Below are positions 41,908 to 50,210 of a stretch of DNA of 64,000 nucleotides, in pieces. Positions within the stretch are counted from its first letter, which is position 1, and every line of letters starts with the position of its first letter. A program made the translations under genes and the position numbers. Below the pieces are notes generated by a model, which saw only the letters and a program-made list of their open reading frames with translations, was not told the origin of the DNA and searched no databases. The stretch spans positions 62,001 through 126,000 of the forward strand of contig NZ_VLLB01000006.1 of NCBI RefSeq assembly GCF_007830455.1, written 5' to 3'. This DNA is from Pseudoduganella lurida. Lineage in GTDB: Bacteria > Pseudomonadota > Gammaproteobacteria > Burkholderiales > Burkholderiaceae_D.

Positions 41908-43632
41908 ATGGCAGCAGTCCAACCCAATACGGCGGCAGGCGCTCCCATACCAGGCCTGGCGCGTGCCCTGATGCAGGCGGGCCGCCTCACGGCCCCGCAG
42001 GCGGACGCCCTGCAGCGCAAGGCCGTCGCCGACAAGCTGCCCTTCATCGACGTGCTGCTGGCCAGCGGCAGCATCGGCCCGCACGATCTCGCCGTGTTCT
42101 GTTCCGAAACCTTCGCCTACCCGATGATGGACCTGCACGCGTTCAGCTTCGCCGCGCTGCCCGCCAAGATCATCGACCCGAAGCTGATGCAGAGCCAGCG
42201 CGTGGTGGCGCTGGCCAAGCGCGGCAACAAGATGTCGGTGGCGATCTCGGACCCCACCAACACGCAGGCGCTCGACCAGATCAAGTTCCACACCGAGTCC
42301 TCCGTCGAACCCGTGATCGTGGCGCACGACGCGCTGGTGCGCCTGCTGCACGAACTGTCGAAAAGCAGCGAGCAGCTGATCGGCGAGCTGGCCGGCGAGG
42401 AAGGCGAGATCCAGTTCGCGGAGGAACAGGAAGCGGCGTCCCAGGAAGCCCCGGCCACCGACGTGGAGGATGCGCCGATCGTGCGCTTCCTGAACAAGAT
42501 GCTGATGGACGCCGTGAACATGGGCGCCTCCGACCTGCACTTCGAACCGTTCGAGAAGTTCTACCGCATCCGCTTCCGGGTCGACGGCGTGCTGATCGAG
42601 CATGCCCAGCCGCCGATCGCCATCAAGGACAAGCTGGTCTCGCGCATCAAGGTGCTGGCCAAGCTGGACATCTCGGAAAAGCGCGTGCCGCAGGATGGCC
42701 GCATGCGGCTGATCGTCTCGCCCACCAAGACCATCGACCTGCGCATCTCCACGCTGCCCACGCTGTTCGGCGAGAAGACCGTGATGCGGATCCTCGACGC
42801 CACGCAGGCGCAGATGGGCATCGATTCGCTGGGCTACGAGCCGGACCAGCGCGCGCTGCTGCTCGACGCGATCGCGCGCCCGTACGGCATGGTGCTCGTC
42901 ACGGGGCCCACGGGGTCGGGCAAGACCGTGTCGCTGTACACCTGCCTGAACATCCTGAACAAGCCGGGCATCAATATCTCCACGGCGGAAGACCCGGCCG
43001 AGATCAACCTGCCCGGCGTGAACCAGGTGAACGTGAACGACAAGGCGGGCCTCACCTTCCCCGTCGCGCTGAAGTCCTTCCTGCGCCAGGATCCGGACAT
43101 CATCATGGTCGGCGAGATCCGCGACCTCGAAACGGCGGACATCGCCATCAAGGCAGCGCAGACGGGGCACATGGTGTTCTCCACGCTGCACACCAACGAC
43201 GCGCCGTCGACGCTCACGCGCATGATGAACATGGGCGTGGCGCCGTTCAACATCGCCTCCTCCGTCATCCTGATCACGGCGCAGCGGCTGGCACGGCGGC
43301 TGTGCACCTGCAAGCAGCCGGCCGACGTGCCGACCGACCGGCTGCTGTCGGCGGGCTTCCGCTCCGATGAACTGGACGGCAGCTGGAAACCCTACGGCCC
43401 GGTGGGCTGCGAACGCTGCAACGGTACCGGCTACAAGGGCCGCGTGGGCATCTACCAGATCATGCCGATCACGCCGGCGATCGAGAAGCTGATCCTCGCG
43501 CACGGCAACGCGATGCAGATCGCCGCGCAGGCGGCAACGGAAGGGGTCAAGACGCTGCGCCAGTCCGGCCTCGTGAAGGTGAAGGCGGGCCTGACGAGCC
43601 TCGAGGAAGTCCTGGGCTGCACGAACGAGTAG
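41908..43632 (+). CDS. pilB: Type IV pilus assembly ATPase PilB
   Basis: Hexameric cytoplasmic ATPase that powers pilus extension. The 574-residue protein has the N-terminal T2SSE/MshEN domain (~50-160), then the ATPase core with Walker A GPTGSGKT at 333-340, an Asp box (VMRILDATQAQMGIDSLG region), Walker B IIMVGEIRDLET and a His box near TGHMVFSTLHTND. The zinc-binding tetracysteine is visible as CTCKQP and CERCNGTGYKGR. pilC follows after 19 bases. The start was chosen as the ATG giving MAAVQPNTAAG. Pilins are not in this window. Confidence 0.97.
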   Translation: MAAVQPNTAAGAPIPGLARALMQAGRLTAPQADALQRKAVADKLPFIDVLLASGSIGPHDLAVFCSETFAYPMMDLHAFSFAALPAKIIDPKLMQSQRVVALAKRGNKMSVAISDPTNTQALDQIKFHTESSVEPVIVAHDALVRLLHELSKSSEQLIGELAGEEGEIQFAEEQEAASQEAPATDVEDAPIVRFLNKMLMDAVNMGASDLHFEPFEKFYRIRFRVDGVLIEHAQPPIAIKDKLVSRIKVLAKLDISEKRVPQDGRMRLIVSPTKTIDLRISTLPTLFGEKTVMRILDATQAQMGIDSLGYEPDQRALLLDAIARPYGMVLVTGPTGSGKTVSLYTCLNILNKPGINISTAEDPAEINLPGVNQVNVNDKAGLTFPVALKSFLRQDPDIIMVGEIRDLETADIAIKAAQTGHMVFSTLHTNDAPSTLTRMMNMGVAPFNIASSVILITAQRLARRLCTCKQPADVPTDRLLSAGFRSDELDGSWKPYGPVGCERCNGTGYKGRVGIYQIMPITPAIEKLILAHGNAMQIAAQAATEGVKTLRQSGLVKVKAGLTSLEEVLGCTNE

Positions 43633-43651
43633 GAAGAACACGGGAACACAT

Positions 43652-44878
43652 ATGGCAAACGCGATCAGGGCACGGGATTCGGGCGTGAAGGAATCCATCT
43701 TCGCCTGGGAAGGCAAGGACAAGACCGGCAAGACGGTGCGCGGCGAACTGCGCGCTGGCGGCGAGGCAGTGGTGAACGTGACGCTGCGGCGCCAGGGCAT
43801 CATGGTCACCAAGGTGAAGAAGAAGGTGTACCGCTCCGGGCGCAAGGTGACGGAGAAGGACATCTCGCTGTTCACGCGCCAGCTGGCCACGATGATGAAG
43901 GCCGGCGTGCCGCTGCTGCAGTCGTTCGACATCGTCGGCAAGGGCCACTCGAATCCGTCCGTGTCGAAGCTGATCCTGGACCTGCGCTCGGACATCGAGA
44001 CGGGCACCAGCCTGAACCAGGCGTTCCGCAAGTTCCCGCTGTATTTCGACCCGCTGTTCTGCAACCTGGTGGGCGCCGGCGAACAGGCCGGCATCCTGGA
44101 AGACCTGCTGACCCGCCTGGCGATCTACAAGGAGAAGACGCTGGCCATGAAGGCCAAGATCAAGTCGGCATTGACGTATCCGATCGCGATCCTGGCGGTG
44201 GCGTTCATCGTCACGGCCGTGATCATGATCTGGGTGGTCCCCGCCTTCAAGGAAGTGTTCACGAGCTTCGGCGCCGACCTGCCGGCACCCACGCTGGTGG
44301 TGATGGCGATCTCGGAATTCTTCGTCAACTGGTGGTACCTGATCTTCGGCGGCCTGTTCTTCAGCATCTACTTCTTCTTCCAGGCCTGGCGCCGCTCGCT
44401 GAAGATGCAGCAGGCGATGGACCGGCTGCTGCTGAAGCTGCCGGTCTTCGGCGACGTGATCCGCAAGGCCACGATCGCCCGCTGGACGCGCACGCTGGCC
44501 ACGATGTTCGCGGCCGGCGTGCCGCTGGTGGAAGCGCTCGACTCCGTGGGCGGCGCCTCCGGCAATGCCGTCTACCTGGAGGCCACGCGCAAGATCCAGA
44601 ACGAGGTCTCCACGGGCACCAGCCTGACGGTGGCGATGCAGAACGTGGAAGTGTTCCCCAACATGGTCACGCAGATGGTGGCGATCGGCGAGGAATCCGG
44701 CGCGCTCGACAGCATGCTGGGCAAGGTCGCCGACTTCTTCGAGGAGGAAGTGGACGAGGCGGTGGCCTCGCTGTCGTCGCTGATGGAGCCGGCCATCATG
44801 GTCATCCTGGGCGTGCTGATCGGCGGCCTGGTGGTGGCGATGTACCTGCCGATCTTCAAACTGGGCTCGGTGGTGTAA
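43652..44878 (+). CDS. pilC: Type IV pilus inner-membrane platform protein PilC
   Basis: Inner-membrane scaffold that couples PilB and PilT movement to pilin insertion. The 408-residue protein has two T2SSF domains (about residues 70-195 and 275-395), each with FTRQLATM/WTRTLATM openings (LFTRQLATMMKAGVPLLQSF; RWTRTLATMFAAGVPLVEAL), and three hydrophobic helices. The family's usual length is ~400 residues. It lies between pilB and pilD in the standard order. Confidence 0.97.
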   Translation: MANAIRARDSGVKESIFAWEGKDKTGKTVRGELRAGGEAVVNVTLRRQGIMVTKVKKKVYRSGRKVTEKDISLFTRQLATMMKAGVPLLQSFDIVGKGHSNPSVSKLILDLRSDIETGTSLNQAFRKFPLYFDPLFCNLVGAGEQAGILEDLLTRLAIYKEKTLAMKAKIKSALTYPIAILAVAFIVTAVIMIWVVPAFKEVFTSFGADLPAPTLVVMAISEFFVNWWYLIFGGLFFSIYFFFQAWRRSLKMQQAMDRLLLKLPVFGDVIRKATIARWTRTLATMFAAGVPLVEALDSVGGASGNAVYLEATRKIQNEVSTGTSLTVAMQNVEVFPNMVTQMVAIGEESGALDSMLGKVADFFEEEVDEAVASLSSLMEPAIMVILGVLIGGLVVAMYLPIFKLGSVV

Positions 44879-44944
44879 GCTGCGCCTCAATCCAGGGGCG
44901 GGCAGCACGCGCTGTCCGCCGCGCCATAACGAACCGCCCACGCC

Positions 44945-45820
44945 ATGTCCGAAGCCCTCTTCCTGTTTTCGCCGCCCGCCTACCTGCCCGCCGCCATCAT
45001 CGCCGGCATCTTCGGCCTGCTGATCGGCAGCTTCCTGAACGTCGTCATCTACCGCATTCCGGTCATGATGCAGCGCGAGTCCGACAACTACGTGGCCAGC
45101 GAAAGCGGCCAGCCGCTGCCGCACACGGACCGCTTCAACCTGATGACGCCCCGCTCGCGCTGCGGCCATTGCGGCCACCAGATCACGGCGCTGGAGAACA
45201 TCCCCGTCATCAGCTGGCTGGCGCTGCGCGGCAAGTGCAGCCGGTGCAAGGCGAAGATCCCGGCGCGCTATCCGCTGATCGAAGCATTCACGGGCGCGCT
45301 GTCCGCCGTGCTGGTCTGGCAGTTCGGCAGCGGCTGGACGGGCCTGGCCACGCTGCTGTTTGCCTACCTGCTGATCGCGATGACCTTCATCGACTTCGAC
45401 ACGCAGCTGCTCCCGGACGACCTGACGTATCCGCTGCTGTGGGCCGGCCTGCTGGTGAACCTGAACGGCACCTTCGTGCCGCTGCGCGACGCGGTGATCG
45501 GCGCAGCGGCCGGCTACCTGGTGCTGTGGTCCGTCTACTGGGCCTTCAAGCTGCTGCGCAACAAGGAGGGCATGGGCTACGGCGACTTCAAGCTGCTGGC
45601 GGCATTGGGCGCATGGCTGGGGTGGACGATGCTGCCGACGATCATCCTGCTGTCCTCCATCGTCGGCGCCATCGTCGGCATCAGCCTGATCGTGTTCGCC
45701 AAGCGGGGCCGCGACAATCCGATCCCGTTCGGTCCCTACCTGGCCGCGGCCGGCCTGATCGCGCTGCTGTTCGGCGCGCCGATCGCCGCCTTCACGCAGT
45801 CCTTCCTCACCGGCACCTGA
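44945..45820 (+). CDS. pilD: Prepilin peptidase / N-methyltransferase PilD
   Basis: Inner-membrane aspartate protease that cleaves and N-methylates prepilins (and type II secretion pseudopilins). The 291-residue protein has the N-terminal methylase-type domain with the four-cysteine zinc motif (SRCGHCGHQ and GKCSRCKAK) and the peptidase aspartates in FIDFDTQLLPDDLT and GYGDFKLLAALG. Several hydrophobic helices are visible. It is followed after 8 bases by coaE. Confidence 0.97.
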   Translation: MSEALFLFSPPAYLPAAIIAGIFGLLIGSFLNVVIYRIPVMMQRESDNYVASESGQPLPHTDRFNLMTPRSRCGHCGHQITALENIPVISWLALRGKCSRCKAKIPARYPLIEAFTGALSAVLVWQFGSGWTGLATLLFAYLLIAMTFIDFDTQLLPDDLTYPLLWAGLLVNLNGTFVPLRDAVIGAAAGYLVLWSVYWAFKLLRNKEGMGYGDFKLLAALGAWLGWTMLPTIILLSSIVGAIVGISLIVFAKRGRDNPIPFGPYLAAAGLIALLFGAPIAAFTQSFLTGT

Positions 45821-45828
45821 GGCCGGCC

Positions 45829-46455
45829 ATGACGGGCACCCGCTTCACCGTCGGCCTGACGGGCGGCATCGGCAGCGGCAAGAGCGCCGTGGCGCGCCTG
45901 TTCGCCGAACGGGGCGTCGATATCGTCGACACGGACCGGATCGCGCGCGGCCTCACCGCACCGCACGGCGCCGCGATGCCCGCCGTGCTGGCCGCATTCG
46001 GGGACGGCTTTGCCGATGCCGCCGGCGCCCTCGATCGTGCGAAGATGCGCGCGCTGGTGTTTGCCGATCCCGCCGCCAAGCGACGCCTGGAAGGCATCCT
46101 GCACCCGATGATCCGCGACGCCGTGCTGGCCGAGAGCCTGCTGGGCACCGGCCCTTACGTGATCTTCGATATTCCGCTGCTGGTGGAATCGGGCACCTGG
46201 AAGAGCCGCGTGGACCGCGTGCTGGTGGTCGACTGCCCGGAAGCGCTGCAGCTGGAGAGGGTCATCGCACGCAATGGCCTGCCGGAAGCGCAGGTGCAGG
46301 CGATCATGGCGGCACAGGCACCGCGGCAGGTCCGGCTGGCGGCGGCGGACGATATCGTCGACAACGGCGGGGCGATTGCCGCGCTGCCGCCCCAGATCGA
46401 ACGGCTGCACAGCCGTTACTTAATATGCGCTGAAGGAAAAGTAAGAAACGATTAA
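45829..46455 (+). CDS. coaE: Dephospho-CoA kinase
   Basis: Last step of coenzyme A synthesis: phosphorylates dephospho-CoA at the 3' hydroxyl. The 208-residue protein starts with the P-loop GLTGGIGSGKSAVARLF and contains DTDRIARGL, HPMIRD and FDIPLLVESG, all family motifs. Length is normal. The location between pilD and zapD is conserved in proteobacteria. Confidence 0.97.
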   Translation: MTGTRFTVGLTGGIGSGKSAVARLFAERGVDIVDTDRIARGLTAPHGAAMPAVLAAFGDGFADAAGALDRAKMRALVFADPAAKRRLEGILHPMIRDAVLAESLLGTGPYVIFDIPLLVESGTWKSRVDRVLVVDCPEALQLERVIARNGLPEAQVQAIMAAQAPRQVRLAAADDIVDNGGAIAALPPQIERLHSRYLICAEGKVRND

Positions 46456-46527
46456 CAACGTTTGTAATTTTGCCTCGCATGGTTCAGAATCACGAGAATA
46501 TTTCAGGTCTACCAACGAGGATTTGCT

Positions 46528-47283
46528 TTGATCGTTTATGAATATCCTTTCAACGAGCGCATACGTACGTTATTGCGCCTGGAGGACCTGTACGAGAAGT
46601 TCAAGTTTTTTGTGCACCAGGATCACCCGATGCAGCACCACGTGGCACTGGCCACGATCTTCGACATGCTGGAAGTGGCCGGCCGCGCCGACCTGAAATC
46701 GGACCTGCTGCAGGAACTGGAGCGCCAGAAGCAGACGCTGATGGGCTACCGCAGCAACCCCGCCGTGCAGACGGAAATGCTGGACGCGATCCTGGAAGAA
46801 CTCGACAGTGCCGCCACCGCCCTCGTGGCCACGCAGGGCAAGACGGGCCAGAACGTGCGCGACAACGAGTGGCTGATGAGCATCCGCGGCCGTACCATCA
46901 TTCCTGGCGGCGCCTGCGAATTCGACCTGCCGTCCTATTACGCCTGGCAGCAGCGCTCGTTCGAGCAGCGCTATGCCGACATCGCCACCTGGTTCGCGCC
47001 ATTGGCACCGCTGTGCGATGCCCTGTCCCTCATCCTGCGGCTGCTGCGCAATTCCGGCGCGGCCAAGAAAATGATCGCAAATGCCGGCAGTTACCAGCAG
47101 ATGTTGCAGGGGAAGGTCTTCCAGATGCTGCGGCTGACGGTGGATGGCGCGTTCGGCGCCATTCCCGAAATGTCGGCCAACAAATACATGCTATGGGTGC
47201 GTTTTACCAGCCAGGGCGGCGACTGCAAGCCGAAACCGCTGGAAGAGGACGTGCCGTTCGAACTGACGCTGTGCAGTTTCTGA
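46528..47283 (+). CDS. zapD: Cell division protein ZapD
   Basis: Cross-links FtsZ filaments and stabilises the Z ring. The 251-residue protein (E. coli ZapD ~247) starts MIVYEYPFNERIRTLLRLE, the hallmark N-terminus, and retains IRGRTIIPGGACEFDLPSYY and the late ADISGMAP-opposite strand sequence GAIPEMSANKYMLWVRF. The start codon is TTG; a GAGGA ribosome site lies 6 bases ahead. No ATG gives the conserved N-terminus, so the unusual start is well supported. Weak initiation could help limit its level. FtsZ is encoded in the same window at 62421-63632. Confidence 0.95.
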   Translation: MIVYEYPFNERIRTLLRLEDLYEKFKFFVHQDHPMQHHVALATIFDMLEVAGRADLKSDLLQELERQKQTLMGYRSNPAVQTEMLDAILEELDSAATALVATQGKTGQNVRDNEWLMSIRGRTIIPGGACEFDLPSYYAWQQRSFEQRYADIATWFAPLAPLCDALSLILRLLRNSGAAKKMIANAGSYQQMLQGKVFQMLRLTVDGAFGAIPEMSANKYMLWVRFTSQGGDCKPKPLEEDVPFELTLCSF

Positions 47284-47307
47284 TTAATTCTGAAAAACGT
47301 TTTTGAT

Positions 47308-47499
47308 ATGCCAACCGTTGTCGATTGCCCTACCTGCGGTAAAAAAGTGGAGTGGAGCGAGAAAAACAAATACCGCCCCTTCTGTTCCGAACGCTGCAAG
47401 CAGATCGATCTGGGCGCCTGGGCCGAGGAGAAATACACGATACCCGGCGGTGCACCGACCGATCCGCTCGACGATCCGCTGGATGAAGGCAAGCAGTAA
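47308..47499 (+). CDS. yacG: DNA gyrase inhibitor / zinc protein YacG
   Basis: Small zinc-binding protein that inhibits DNA gyrase by binding GyrB (shown for E. coli YacG). The 63-residue sequence has the zinc ligands CPTCGKKV and FCSERCKQIDLGAW. Its position after zapD is conserved. It is convergent with the mutT-like gene; the junction is occupied by two REP-like palindromes. Confidence 0.95.
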   Translation: MPTVVDCPTCGKKVEWSEKNKYRPFCSERCKQIDLGAWAEEKYTIPGGAPTDPLDDPLDEGKQ

Positions 47500-47505
47500 T
47501 TGCCG

Positions 47506-47571
47506 AAAAAATGGGGACAGACCCCATTTTTCAGGAAATGTTTCTTGAAAAATGGGGTCTGTCCCTATTTT
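47506..47571. repeat. Pair of REP-like palindromes, AAAATGGGG type
   Basis: Two units lie side by side: AAAAATGGGG/CCCCATTTTT around ACAGA, and AAAATGGGG with TCTGT and CCCTATTTT as a slightly decayed inverted partner. The second includes the TAG stop codon of the mutT-like gene on the minus strand. It fills the yacG/mutT convergent junction. Confidence 0.88.
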
Positions 47572-47969
47572 CGTTCGATCCACTGCAGCAGAGGGATGGT
47601 GGCCGGCAGCAGCGGCTCCACGCTGAACTCGCCCTGCCAGGCAAAGGCCTGACCCTCCAGGCTTTGCGGCTCCCCGCGCCACTCCCGGCTGATGAAAAAG
47701 TGCAGCCGCACGTGCGCGTGCTCGTACACGTGCTCCACCCCGCACCACTCCTCCGCCGACAGCACGGCGATCCCCAGTTCTTCCATGAACTCGCGCTGCA
47801 GCGCCTGGAAGATGGTCTCGCCCGGATCGACTTTCCCACCCGGGAATTCCCAGTAGCCCGCATACGGCTTGCCGGCCGGGCGCTGGCCCAGCAGCACGTC
47901 ACCGTTCGGTTTCATCAGGATGCCGACAGCGACATCGACCGGCTGCGTGGATAGATGCGCCTCCGTCAT
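47565..47969 (-). CDS. mutT: NUDIX hydrolase, MutT-type (8-oxo-dGTP diphosphatase)
   Basis: Hydrolyses oxidised nucleoside triphosphates (8-oxo-dGTP to the monophosphate), limiting mutation. The 134-residue protein has the intact NUDIX box GGKVDPGETIFQALQREFMEELGI (split: GKVDPGETIF and LQREFMEELG), and GEFSVEPLLPATIPLLQW at the end. The stop codon is created by a REP-like palindrome directly after WIERK. Its start overlaps the ATPase gene stop by ATGA. The order argJ-ATPase-mutT is conserved in betaproteobacteria. Substrate is assigned by family and location. Confidence 0.92.
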   Translation of the reverse strand: MTEAHLSTQPVDVAVGILMKPNGDVLLGQRPAGKPYAGYWEFPGGKVDPGETIFQALQREFMEELGIAVLSAEEWCGVEHVYEHAHVRLHFFISREWRGEPQSLEGQAFAWQGEFSVEPLLPATIPLLQWIERK

Positions 47970-48844
47970 GGCATCTTGCCCGCATGGTCGCGGGCGAACT
48001 GCCAGGCCACGCGGCCGGAACGCGAGCCGCGCTGCAGCGCCCAGCGCAGCGCATCGCCGCGGGCTGCCGCGATCTGCTCGGGCGTGCAGCCGAACGACGC
48101 CAGCCAGTGGCCGACGATGGCCAGGTAGTCGTCCTGCTTGAACGGATAGAACGACAGCCACAGGCCGAAGCGTTCGGACAGCGAGATCTTCTCCTCGACC
48201 GTCTCGCCGGGATGCAGGTCGCCGTCCTCGTCGTGCTTGTAGCTCATGTTCTCGGACATCTTCTCCGGCAGCAGGTGGCGGCGGTTCGACGTCGCGTAGA
48301 TCAGCACATTGTCCGACTGCGCGGTGATGGAGCCGTCCAGCGCCACCTTCAGCGCCTTGTAGCCGCTCTCGCCTTCCTCGAACGACAGGTCGTCGCAGAA
48401 CACGATGAAGCGCTCGGGCCGGCCGGCAACGAGGTCGATGATGTCCGGCAGGTCGGCCAGATCCGCCTTGTCCACTTCGATCAGGCGCAGCCCGCGGTCG
48501 GCAAAGCCGTTCAGGCAGGCCTTGATCAGCGAGGACTTGCCGGTGCCGCGCGCGCCCGTCAGCAGCACGTTGTTGGCCGGGCGGCCTTCCACGAACTGGC
48601 GCGTGTTCTGCTCGATCTGCGCCTTCTGCGTCGCGACGTTGTGCAGATCTTCGAGGCTGATCTTCGATGCATGCGCCACCGGCTGCAGCCAGCCCGAGGT
48701 TGCACCCATGACACCGCTGCGCTTGCGCCAGCGGAATGCAAACGCCGCGTCCCAGTCCGGCGCCGGCATGGCCGGCGGCAGCAGCGCCTCGACGCGGGCG
48801 AGCACCCGCTCGGCGCGCAGCAGGAAGTCTTCGAGTCCGGCCAT
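47966..48844 (-). CDS. DUF815 P-loop ATPase
   Basis: AAA-like ATP-binding protein of unknown function. The 292-residue protein has Walker A LLTGARGTGKSSLIKA, Walker B-like FIVFCDDLSFEEGE, a sensor-like NVLIYATSNRRHLLP, and an arginine-rich end. It lies between argJ and mutT with overlapping stop/start codons on both sides, which is common in this group of bacteria. The start was set at MAGLEDF because it overlaps the argJ stop; reading farther upstream would run into argJ itself. No defined substrate or partner is known to me. Confidence 0.92.
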   Translation of the reverse strand: MAGLEDFLLRAERVLARVEALLPPAMPAPDWDAAFAFRWRKRSGVMGATSGWLQPVAHASKISLEDLHNVATQKAQIEQNTRQFVEGRPANNVLLTGARGTGKSSLIKACLNGFADRGLRLIEVDKADLADLPDIIDLVAGRPERFIVFCDDLSFEEGESGYKALKVALDGSITAQSDNVLIYATSNRRHLLPEKMSENMSYKHDEDGDLHPGETVEEKISLSERFGLWLSFYPFKQDDYLAIVGHWLASFGCTPEQIAAARGDALRWALQRGSRSGRVAWQFARDHAGKMP

Positions 48845-50079
48845 CAGGAACGGTAGTCCGCGTTGATCGACACGTAGTCGTGCGACAGGTCGCAGGTGTA
48901 CACGGTGGCCGCAGCGGCGCCGCGCGCCAGCTTCACGCGCACGGTGATCTCGCTCTGCTTCATGATGCGCTGGCCGTCTTCTTCCCGGTAGTCCGGATTG
49001 CGGCCGCCGTCTTTGGCCACCCACACATCGTCCAGCCACATGTTGATCTTCGCGACATCGAGTTCCACGCCGGCATAACCGATGGCGGCCAGGATGCGGC
49101 CCAGGTTCGGGTCGGAGGCGAAGAACGCCGTCTTCACCAGCGGCGAGTGGCCGATCGAGTAGGCGATCTTGCGGCACTCTTCCACCGACTCGCCCTCTTC
49201 GACGGTGATGGTGATGAACTTGGTGGCGCCCTCGCCGTCGCGCACGATGGCCTGGGCCAGGAAGACGGACAGTTCCGTGACGGCGGCTGCCAGTTCGCGG
49301 TATTCGGCCGAATCGACCGAATCGACCTCCAGCGTGCCGGCGCCGGTGGCGACCAGGATGAAGGAATCGTTGGTCGACGTGTCGCCATCGATCGTGATGC
49401 AGTTGAACGACTGGTCGGCCGCTTCCTTCACCAGCACTTCCAGCACCGGCTGCGCCACCTTCGCGTCGAACGCCAGGTAGCCCAGCATGGTCGCCATGTT
49501 CGGCTTGATCATGCCCGCGCCCTTGCTGATGCCCGTCAGCGTGACGGTGTGGCCGGCAATCGTGACGGTGCGCGAGCCGGCCTTCGGCTGCGTGTCCGTC
49601 GTCATGATGCCTTCCGCGGCGTTGAACCAGTTGTCAGCCTTCAGGTTCGCGACCGCGGCCGGCAGGCCCGCCTTGATCTTCTCGACCGGCAGCGGCTCCA
49701 GGATGACGCCGGTGGAGAACGGCAGGATCTGCTGCGCATCGATGCCCAGCTGCGGCGCCAGCGCATCGAGCGTGGCGCGCGCATTGGCCAGGCCCGCTTC
49801 GCCGGTGCCGGCATTGGCATTGCCCGTGTTGACGAGCAGCGCGCGGATCGGCTTGCCGCCGGCCTTCACGGCCGCCAGGTTGTCCTTCGAGATCTGCACG
49901 GGCGCGGCGCAGAAGCGATTCAGCGTGAACACGCCGGCCACGGTGGCGCCTTCGGCCAGCTTCATCACCAGCACATCCTTGCGGTTCGGTTTCTTGATGC
50001 CCGCTTCGGCATAGCCGATCTCGATCCCGTTGACGGGTTTCAGCTCGGCGGCGACGGGGATGGGGGAATTGACGGCCAT
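48844..50079 (-). CDS. argJ: Bifunctional glutamate N-acetyltransferase / amino-acid acetyltransferase
   Basis: Arginine biosynthesis: transfers acetyl from N-acetylornithine to glutamate (and may use acetyl-CoA). The 411-residue proprotein has the self-cleavage site in NMATMLGYLAFD, where cleavage before Thr makes the two subunits, plus GIEIGYAEAGIKKPNRKD at the start, ALLVNTGNANAGTGEAG and the C-terminal DLSHDYVSINADYRS. Its stop overlaps the DUF815 gene start by one base. The promoter probably lies just upstream, in the 131-base gap to the dehydrogenase gene. Confidence 0.97.
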   Translation of the reverse strand: MAVNSPIPVAAELKPVNGIEIGYAEAGIKKPNRKDVLVMKLAEGATVAGVFTLNRFCAAPVQISKDNLAAVKAGGKPIRALLVNTGNANAGTGEAGLANARATLDALAPQLGIDAQQILPFSTGVILEPLPVEKIKAGLPAAVANLKADNWFNAAEGIMTTDTQPKAGSRTVTIAGHTVTLTGISKGAGMIKPNMATMLGYLAFDAKVAQPVLEVLVKEAADQSFNCITIDGDTSTNDSFILVATGAGTLEVDSVDSAEYRELAAAVTELSVFLAQAIVRDGEGATKFITITVEEGESVEECRKIAYSIGHSPLVKTAFFASDPNLGRILAAIGYAGVELDVAKINMWLDDVWVAKDGGRNPDYREEDGQRIMKQSEITVRVKLARGAAAATVYTCDLSHDYVSINADYRS

Positions 50080-50210
50080 GTTCGGGTTCTCGGGCAGGTA
50101 AAAGAGCCAATATTGTAATGCCTCGGCCCGCGCTGCGGAGTTCATGCCGGCGTGCGGGTGCGGCAACCCGAGCATGGTGCTGCTCCCGTCACTGCACGCG
50201 TCCCGCCAGT

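Noticed and set aside
48845..49177. N-terminal extension of the DUF815 ATPase
   Set aside because: It lies inside argJ and reads as an antisense-like sequence; the start overlapping the argJ stop fits the coupled operon.
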